From NCBI RefSeq assembly GCF_043951855.1, contig NZ_JBINJW010000012.1, positions 14,364 through 78,363 of the forward strand: DNA of 64,000 bases. The letters are read 5' to 3'. The position numbers and the translations under genes are program-made. This stretch comes from Proteiniclasticum sp043951855. GTDB lineage: Bacteria; Bacillota; Clostridia; Clostridiales; Clostridiaceae. How positions within the stretch are numbered: the stretch's first letter is position 1; the number at the start of each line of letters is the position of its first letter. Of this stretch, positions 59,068-64,000 are shown piece after piece. Below the pieces are notes generated by a model that worked only from the letters and a program-made list of their open reading frames with translations, was not told the origin of the DNA and ran no database searches.

Positions 59068-59112
59068 GGAAAGAGGTCCTGGTGCCGTTTTGGCATCTGG
59101 ACCTCTTTCTCA
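59068..59112. terminator. Terminator between the surface reductase and proC
   Basis: GAAAGAGGTCC pairs with GGACCTCTTTC, with an inner TGCC/GGCA helix; T-rich on the plus strand. Confidence 0.8.
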
Positions 59113-59129
59113 TTACTTAATATCGTTTC

Positions 59130-59936
59130 TTACTTGCTCATTTCCCTTGATTTATCTATACAGGCATCCACCGCTGAAATCACGGCATGACGCAGGCCCT
59201 TCTCTTCCAGCATGGTCACCGCTTCAATGGTGGTTCCTCCGGGAGAAGTGACCATATCCTTCAGCATCCCTGGATGAATGCCCGTTTCAAGAACCATCTT
59301 TGCCGCGCCAAGGACCGCCTGGGCAGAGATTTCGTAAGCCTCTTTTCTAGGCAGACCATTTTTCACTGCAGCATCGGCCATGGCCTCAATGAACATATAG
59401 ACATAGGCTGGTGAGGAACCGCTGATTCCTGTAATCACATCCATATGCTTCTCTTCAATGAGACTGACCTTCCCGATGGTGCTGAGCATGGCGATGACGT
59501 TCTCCTTCTCCACCTCATCTAGCTGCGCAGATGCCGTCATGGCAATGAGCCCTTCCTTCACAGCCACAGGAGTGTTAGGCATGATCTTCACCATCTTCGC
59601 TTCTTTTCCAAGGTAGGTTTCCATTTTCTGAAGGGTTACCCCAGCGGCCATACCAATGATGATGGTCTCTTCTCCGATGTCCTCTTTCACCTGATTCAGC
59701 ACCGTCTCATATAAATGCGGTTTCACTGCAAGAAAGAGGTAATCCGAATGCTGTGCCACTTTTCTGTTGTCACGGGTCACCTCCGTCTGATAGAGCGATC
59801 GTATTTCTTCCAACGTCTCCTCTCTGGATGTGGAAACCATAACCTTAGAGGCGGAAACCCATCCGGAATCCAGTATGCCTCTGAGGATGGCTTTCCCCAT
59901 ATTTCCGCAGCCGATGAATCCGACAGTTTTATGCAT
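59130..59936 (-). CDS. proC: Pyrroline-5-carboxylate reductase
   Basis: Last step of proline synthesis: pyrroline-5-carboxylate plus NAD(P)H gives proline. 268 residues. Rossmann motif VGFIGCGNMGKAI at the N-terminus, KIMPNTPV in the middle, and the C-terminal signature DMVTSPGGTTIEA. Twelve bases after smpB, so in one operon with it. Confidence 0.96.
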   Translation of the reverse strand: MHKTVGFIGCGNMGKAILRGILDSGWVSASKVMVSTSREETLEEIRSLYQTEVTRDNRKVAQHSDYLFLAVKPHLYETVLNQVKEDIGEETIIIGMAAGVTLQKMETYLGKEAKMVKIMPNTPVAVKEGLIAMTASAQLDEVEKENVIAMLSTIGKVSLIEEKHMDVITGISGSSPAYVYMFIEAMADAAVKNGLPRKEAYEISAQAVLGAAKMVLETGIHPGMLKDMVTSPGGTTIEAVTMLEEKGLRHAVISAVDACIDKSREMSK

Positions 59937-59948
59937 GGCTTTTCCTCC

Positions 59949-60425
59949 TTAGTATTTGTTTCTTTCCTTCATTTCTCTGGCCACATCTCTTTTATGGGCT
60001 TTTTCAATCAGAGAATCACGTTTATCGTAATTTTTCTTTCCCTTGGCCACAGCAATGGCCATCTTCACTCTTCCGTTTTTCAGGTATAAGGATAATGGAA
60101 TCAGCGTGAAGCCTTCTGCTGAACTCATCATGCTGAGTTTATCAATCTCCGCCTTATGAAGCAGCAGTTTTCTGGCTCGTAATGGGTCCCTGTTGTAGAT
60201 GTTCCCCATCTCATAGGGTGAAATATGCATGCCTACGATGAACATTTCCCCATTTCTGATTTCCGCATAACTTTCCTTTAAATTGACTTTACCCATTCTG
60301 ATGGACTTCACTTCTGTGCCGATGAGTTCTATTCCAGCCTCATAGACTTCTTCGATGAAGAAATCATGTCTGGCTTTCCGGTTTTCGGCCAGCGTCCTGT
60401 TTTTCTTTTCTTTTTTATTATCCAT
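59949..60425 (-). CDS. smpB: SsrA-binding protein SmpB
   Basis: 158 residues. Brings tmRNA to stalled ribosomes. Typical blocks: NRKARHDFFIEEVYEAGI, GTEVKSIRMGKVNLKES, and the basic C-terminal KGKKNYDKRDSLIEKAHKRD split over the tail that enters the decoding site. The tmRNA gene is not found beside it. Starts the smpB-proC operon. Confidence 0.97.
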   Translation of the reverse strand: MDNKKEKKNRTLAENRKARHDFFIEEVYEAGIELIGTEVKSIRMGKVNLKESYAEIRNGEMFIVGMHISPYEMGNIYNRDPLRARKLLLHKAEIDKLSMMSSAEGFTLIPLSLYLKNGRVKMAIAVAKGKKNYDKRDSLIEKAHKRDVAREMKERNKY

Positions 60426-60573
60426 AACTTCACCTCGTTCTCTGTACTTATTCTATCACAGGCTTACACCCTTTTCACTTACTTTCATTCTGGCACCCTC
60501 ATGGCCTCTTCAAGGAAGGCTTCGATTCCATATGATAAGATTAGCTTCATCAAAATTTAAGTTAATTTTTTGT

Positions 60574-60601
60574 TTGATGCACTATGATGAAGTGGTACTA
60601 T
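60574..60601 (+). promoter_or_regulatory. Promoter of degV
   Basis: TTGATG, a 16-base spacer, TGG-TACTAT (60596-60601). Confidence 0.5.
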
Positions 60602-60659
60602 TTTATATTTTTATAACGGACTTATTCATTTATTCAATTCGGAAAACAAAGGAGCGTCT

Positions 60660-61538
60660 ATGAGCAATTATAAGATTATTACAGACTCCACCTGCGATCT
60701 GCCGCCGAAGATCATCAAAGAACTGGGTATCCATGTGATCCCAATGGAATACACACTGGATGGCATCAATCACTTTCAGGATGTCTATGATCATGGAGAA
60801 AAGACCAGAGCATTCTACAATCACCTGAAAGAGGGCAAAAAACCCACCACTTCCATGATCAACATCGAGCGTTACATGGAAATCTTTTCCAGCTATCTGA
60901 ATCAGGAAAGAGATGTGCTTCATATCTCCTTTTCCTCAGCACTCAGCGGAAGTCACAACGCCAGCAGACTGGCTACGCTTGAGCTGAAAGAGCGCTATCC
61001 GGAGAGAATCATCCGTACGGTGGATTCCAGAGCAGCATCCATCGGACAGGGTCTTATGGTGTATCACGCTGCTATGATGAAAGAAAAGGGTATGGATCTG
61101 ACTGATCTCGCAGACTGGATCGAAAAAAACACCGGCAGTGTCCGCCACTGGTTCACCGTGGAGGATCTCCAGCACCTCAAAAGAGGCGGACGAATCGGAG
61201 CCATTCAGGCCCATGTGGGTACTGCGCTGAGCATCAAGCCGATTCTCACGGTGGATGCAGAAGGAAAACTTTTGAATGCCGGAAAGGTCATGGGCAGAAA
61301 AAAATCCCTCACGGAACTTCTCAACCGGATGAAGGAGGAATCTGTGGATTCCAAGAACCAGGTGATCATCATCGGACATGGAGATTCCAGGGAAGATGCT
61401 GAGCTTCTTGAGAAGAAAATCAGACAGACCCTGCCTGTGAAAGATGTGATTCTCACCTACATCGGCCCCATCATCGGAAGTCATACCGGCCCTGGTATGG
61501 TCGGCCTGACCTTCATGGGAGAAAAGAAGGAAAACTAG
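60660..61538 (+). CDS. degV: DegV family protein (fatty-acid-binding)
   Basis: 292 residues. Begins ITDSTCDLPPKIIKELGI and has FSSALSGSHNASRLA, both typical of DegV proteins, which bind a fatty acid and act as FakB-type subunits for fatty-acid kinase. Whether it partners FakA is not shown here. AAAGGAG precedes the ATG. Confidence 0.93.
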   Translation: MSNYKIITDSTCDLPPKIIKELGIHVIPMEYTLDGINHFQDVYDHGEKTRAFYNHLKEGKKPTTSMINIERYMEIFSSYLNQERDVLHISFSSALSGSHNASRLATLELKERYPERIIRTVDSRAASIGQGLMVYHAAMMKEKGMDLTDLADWIEKNTGSVRHWFTVEDLQHLKRGGRIGAIQAHVGTALSIKPILTVDAEGKLLNAGKVMGRKKSLTELLNRMKEESVDSKNQVIIIGHGDSREDAELLEKKIRQTLPVKDVILTYIGPIIGSHTGPGMVGLTFMGEKKEN

Positions 61539-61582
61539 AAAAACTGTTCCTTTGACTGAAAAGTCAAAGGAACAGTTTTTTC
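61539..61582. terminator. Terminator of degV, 18-bp perfect stem
   Basis: AAAACTGTTCCTTTGACT pairs exactly with AGTCAAAGGAACAGTTTT around GAAA; T-rich both ways. Confidence 0.9.
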
Positions 61583-61604
61583 ACTTTCTTAATAAGAATC
61601 GGTT

Positions 61605-62473
61605 CTACAGAAGCCTCACCATCTCATACTGTGACAGCTTCTCTTCTCTGAACCCCAATCTGTGCACAAAGCCCCATAGCCCCATATGATTGGAAAAGCT
61701 CATCTGAATCTTCTCCCCCAGAGTCTTACGGGCGATCTCCTGAAGAAGAGAGGATCCTATGCCCTGAAGCCTTTCCTCCTTGTGAACCCAGATGAAATAG
61801 ATCTTCCCGGATGTCCTGTAGGCACAGGCACCGATGATCCTTTCTTTCCGGTACACCCCCAGATAATGGATGTCCTCTGTGATTTTCATCGCTTGAAAAT
61901 CCGTCTGCCAGTTGAGATGAACTTCTCCAACCTGCTCTTTCACAGAAAAGAACTCCTCTTTGCTCATTCCCCTCATGGTCAGTTCCTCAGAAAGACGCGT
62001 TTTCTCTGCCAGCAGAACCTTCTGACCAACTGCATAGTATTTCATGTCATAGATTCTGCAGTGGCCTTTCTTTTCGTAGAAAGAGACAGCTCGATCATTC
62101 CCCTTGATCACTTCAAGAAACATCTGTCTGCAGCCACTCTCTTTCGCGCTTTTCCATGAAGAGAAAAAAGCGCATCACTGACGCCTTTCCCTCTATAGGC
62201 CGGATCGATGCAAAGGGTTCCGCAGCGCATGGTTTTGATGCCATCAAAATCCTTCACTCCACCCAGAACAAGTCCCACGGGATTTTCCCCATCCAGCGCC
62301 ACGTAGGAAGCGGAAAGATCATTGCCCTCCGATCCGAAAAAGCGTTCAAAGAATCCCTCCTGGGTGATCTGGAAGCGGATCATGTGGTCTGAAAATCCTT
62401 TCTGAAATGCCGAATAGATTTTTTCTCTTGGGACCTCCTGTGCATTCACATATCTCATTTTATGACCTCCCAC
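61605..62473 (-). pseudogene. Frameshifted two-domain GNAT acetyltransferase
   Basis: Two overlapping frames read as one gene. The upstream frame (62473-62108) has the first GNAT domain with CIDPAYRGKGVSDALFSLHGKAR, then runs into a stop. The other frame (61605 up to about 62140) continues exactly where it should, ESGCRQMFLEVIKGNDRAVS and YEKKGHCRIYDMKYY, the end of that first domain, followed by a second GNAT domain (LGVYRKERIIGACAY, EERLQGIGSSLLQ). The break is near 62138-62145 and needs a net shift of one base. No slippery heptamer is seen there, so a mutation or a sequence error is likelier than programmed frameshifting. About 280-residue product if repaired. Confidence 0.75.
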
Positions 62474-62534
62474 TTCATTCTGTTTTTGTTACCACTATCC
62501 ATTTAAATTCTTCTGATGCTGCACGCAGCAGTGA

Positions 62535-62561
62535 AGACGCTCCTCTTTATTACTGAGCGTC
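62535..62561 (-). terminator. Hairpin after the anti-sigma gene
   Basis: GACGCTC pairs with GAGCGTC; the T tail on the minus strand is short, so it is a weak terminator call. Confidence 0.4.
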
Positions 62562-62584
62562 CTCACATCCCTCTCTCAAATGGG

Positions 62585-63382
62585 CTATTTCACTTTCTCC
62601 ATGATGTATGCTTCCACCTCTTCCAGGGTCTTCGCATCACGGATGGCTGGGAAAGTGCCTCTTTCAAAGAGAAGACCTTCTTCTGTTTCCATGAAAGCGA
62701 ACCTAACGGTGTCAATGATGGCATAGCCGGCAAAGTCTTTCATCTTCAGCTCCTTCCCGTTCTCTTCCCATACTTCCTCGATGCTGTAGATGATGGGCAT
62801 GAAGATGCCCCGTTCTCCAGGCTTCATGGCTCTTGTGATGTTGAAATCCGCACCCATGACATTCCCGGTGTCCACGGGTCCCGGCAGCATGGCTGATATG
62901 GTTTCTCCAGGTGTGAGATCTCCATCATAGACTTTTTCCACCTCTATGGTGACAAGAGCTCTGTAATGTTTGATGCCGGCAAAATCCATGCTGATGTTCT
63001 TCGTCTCTTTCACCGTGCCCATGAAGGCCACGGTATCAAACATGGAAAAGACTTCTTCTTCATTGAAGATCATGGTCACTGCCTGGGATCCGCTTTCAGG
63101 CTCTGGCACCTCGTCCACCGCAGTGATGGTCACTCCATCCTTGGCATAGAGTACGTCTCCATTTCCCTTTTCTGTAAGCCCCGAAAGTCCGATGGTCAGA
63201 ATGAGGGCTGCCGCCGCGACTCCTGTCGCCATGAAGATCGTTCTGTTTTTCTTTCTCATCTCTTTCACCTTTCCTTTTTCTTTTTCGCTGTTGTGACTTA
63301 AGATATTTTCGAGCATTCTTTTTCGGGTCTCATCATCAGGAGTGATCTGATTCATGACTTCATCATATTTACTGTTTTTCAA
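62585..63382 (-). CDS. Membrane-anchored anti-sigma-like protein (partner of ECF sigma)
   Basis: 265 residues. Cytoplasmic N-terminus with DETRKRMLENIL (about 1-46), one membrane helix at about 49-69, and an outside domain of ~195 residues rich in beta strands. Overlaps the end of the sigma gene by 14 bases, the usual place of an anti-sigma factor. No zinc-binding HxxxCxxC motif is seen, so it is not a ZAS-type anti-sigma; the role rests on position and topology. Confidence 0.7.
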   Translation of the reverse strand: MKNSKYDEVMNQITPDDETRKRMLENILSHNSEKEKGKVKEMRKKNRTIFMATGVAAAALILTIGLSGLTEKGNGDVLYAKDGVTITAVDEVPEPESGSQAVTMIFNEEEVFSMFDTVAFMGTVKETKNISMDFAGIKHYRALVTIEVEKVYDGDLTPGETISAMLPGPVDTGNVMGADFNITRAMKPGERGIFMPIIYSIEEVWEENGKELKMKDFAGYAIIDTVRFAFMETEEGLLFERGTFPAIRDAKTLEEVEAYIMEKVK

Positions 63383-63869
63383 AGATATCCTCTCCTAACA
63401 TTACTTTTAATCGATCTCTTCCACGCTGAAGATAGTTTCGCACCGTGGAAGAGGGTTTCTCCATGAGCTTTGCGATTTCTTCGCTGTCATACCCCTCATA
63501 ATAGTAGAGATAGAGTGTCACCCTGTATTTTTCCGGCAGTTTCATCACCATTTCAAGCAGATTCTGATCTGCCTCCTCCTCCATGGAGAGGTGGTACATC
63601 TCCTCTTCCAGATTTGTGTTTTTCTGCCACCAGCTTTTTAGATGATTCCTGCAGAGATTTCTTGCGGTGACAATGAGCCATGCTTTTTCATGCGCTTCAT
63701 TTTCAAACTCCACCGGCCGGTCCAGTAATCTGATGAATGTATTCTGCACCATATCTTCCGTGTCCATGGTGTTCTTCAGGTAGGAAAAACAGATGCGATA
63801 CACCATGTCTACATGTCTTTCGTATAGTTCTATCATTCTATGTTCTTCTCGAAGCTTCGTATTCTGCAC
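63369..63869 (-). CDS. ECF-type RNA polymerase sigma factor
   Basis: 166 residues from GTG 63869, eight bases after GGGAGG. Sigma2 region about 12-75 (VYRICFSYLKNTMDTEDMVQ) and Sigma4 about 105-158 (YYYEGYDSEEIAKLMEKPSS with the helix-turn-helix). Probably held inactive by the overlapping membrane protein. The 3' end of a group II intron lies 88 bases upstream, so the native promoter region may be interrupted. Confidence 0.92.
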   Translation of the reverse strand: MQNTKLREEHRMIELYERHVDMVYRICFSYLKNTMDTEDMVQNTFIRLLDRPVEFENEAHEKAWLIVTARNLCRNHLKSWWQKNTNLEEEMYHLSMEEEADQNLLEMVMKLPEKYRVTLYLYYYEGYDSEEIAKLMEKPSSTVRNYLQRGRDRLKVMLGEDIFEKQ

Positions 63870-63956
63870 TGTAGGAACCTCCCTTCACTATGAATACAAT
63901 TCTACAGGTCCATGTGTCCCAGAAAAAGAAGAAAAGGAAACAAAATATATTTTTCA

Positions 63957-64000
63957 ATCGAGTAGGGGGAAATTTCTTCCCCCTCTCACACCACCGTACG
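63957..64000 (-). mobile_element. 3' end of a group II intron (end of domain V, domain VI), truncated by window
   Basis: On the minus strand CGTACGG (end of domain V), a GTGGTGT linker, then domain VI: GAG-A-GGGGGAA, loop GAAA, TTTCCCCC, and TA-CTC with an unpaired A seven bases from the end, finishing CGAT. This branch-point arrangement and AY end are the hallmark of bacterial group II introns. The intron body and any reverse transcriptase lie beyond the window. The 3' exon begins at 63956. Confidence 0.72.

Noticed and set aside
60426..60659. tmRNA (ssrA) next to smpB
   Set aside because: The intergenic region has no tRNA-like ends or tag-peptide frame.
62100..62160. Programmed frameshift in the acetyltransferase gene
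   Set aside because: No slippery heptamer, internal Shine-Dalgarno or downstream structure was seen at the junction.

Overview
The window reads as chromosome of a fermentative, probably anaerobic member of the Firmicutes (class Clostridia; inference). Reasons: strong AGGAGG-type ribosome binding sites, SigA-type promoters, Gram-positive regulatory RNAs (a SAM-I riboswitch before metK, a glmS ribozyme), Bacillus-like gene neighbourhoods (tdk, prfA, prmC, threonylcarbamoyl-AMP synthase, ywlE-type phosphatase, rpiB, upp), a veg gene with tandem consensus promoters, and anaerobe-type proteins (class I hybrid cluster protein, an [FeFe]-hydrogenase-like sensor, a double CDGSH protein). No rRNA, CRISPR array or prophage is visible. 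The only mobile-element trace is the 3' tip of a group II intron at the right edge.

Layout. 1-2.3 kb: end of nagA and a DUF4153 membrane protein with an unusual hairpin between Shine-Dalgarno and ATG. 2.4-10.6 kb (minus): metK with its SAM-I leader; a tRNA-Thr/Tyr/Tyr cluster; then a long housekeeping operon from tdk through a YqhQ-type protein, prmC, prfA, sua5/ywlC, ywlE-like and rpiB to upp. 10.7-22.6 kb: rpmE, a Uup-type ABC-F ATPase, hcp with a divergent Crp/Fnr regulator and a palindromic operator, rho, pyrG, a DUF1934 protein, an MGDG/UgtP-like glycosyltransferase, ispE and veg. 22.8-34.2 kb: EetB/EetA-like genes facing a flavinylatable lipoprotein, a large class B penicillin-binding protein, a VanRS-like two-component system, a membrane-anchored protein resembling a catalytically dead DEDDh exonuclease, acylphosphatase, a double CDGSH protein and glmS behind its ribozyme.

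34.2-49.4 kb (all minus): a MATE pump; DUF3867; a glycerol-3-phosphate oxidation locus with two GlpA paralogues, a GlpB-like flavoprotein, DUF1667 and GlpP with a terminator in the glpP-glpA gap; a three-gene module of [2Fe-2S] ferredoxin, [FeFe]-hydrogenase-like PAS sensor and SpoIIE phosphatase; MscS; and a dhaK-dhaL-TIM-RpiB cassette likely acting on tetruloses or trioses. 49.5-64 kb: pepF, acetyltransferases, a cytochrome b5-like lipoprotein, a Gfo/Idh/MocA oxidoreductase, an NfsA-type nitroreductase, a lipoprotein, TetR with a surface flavoprotein reductase, smpB-proC, degV, a frameshifted acetyltransferase, an ECF sigma/anti-sigma-like pair, and the group II intron end.

Themes. (1) Surface redox: EetA/EetB-like proteins, two lipoproteins with flavinylation motifs (one a fumarate-reductase-like enzyme) and a haem-binding lipoprotein suggest flavin-based extracellular electron transfer parts spread over about 36 kb. 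(2) Redox sensing: the hydrogenase-like/SpoIIE module and the hcp/Crp-family pair. (3) Glycerol, triose and tetrose metabolism: the glp locus and the DhaKL cassette. Function calls rest on motif recognition by eye; no database search was run.
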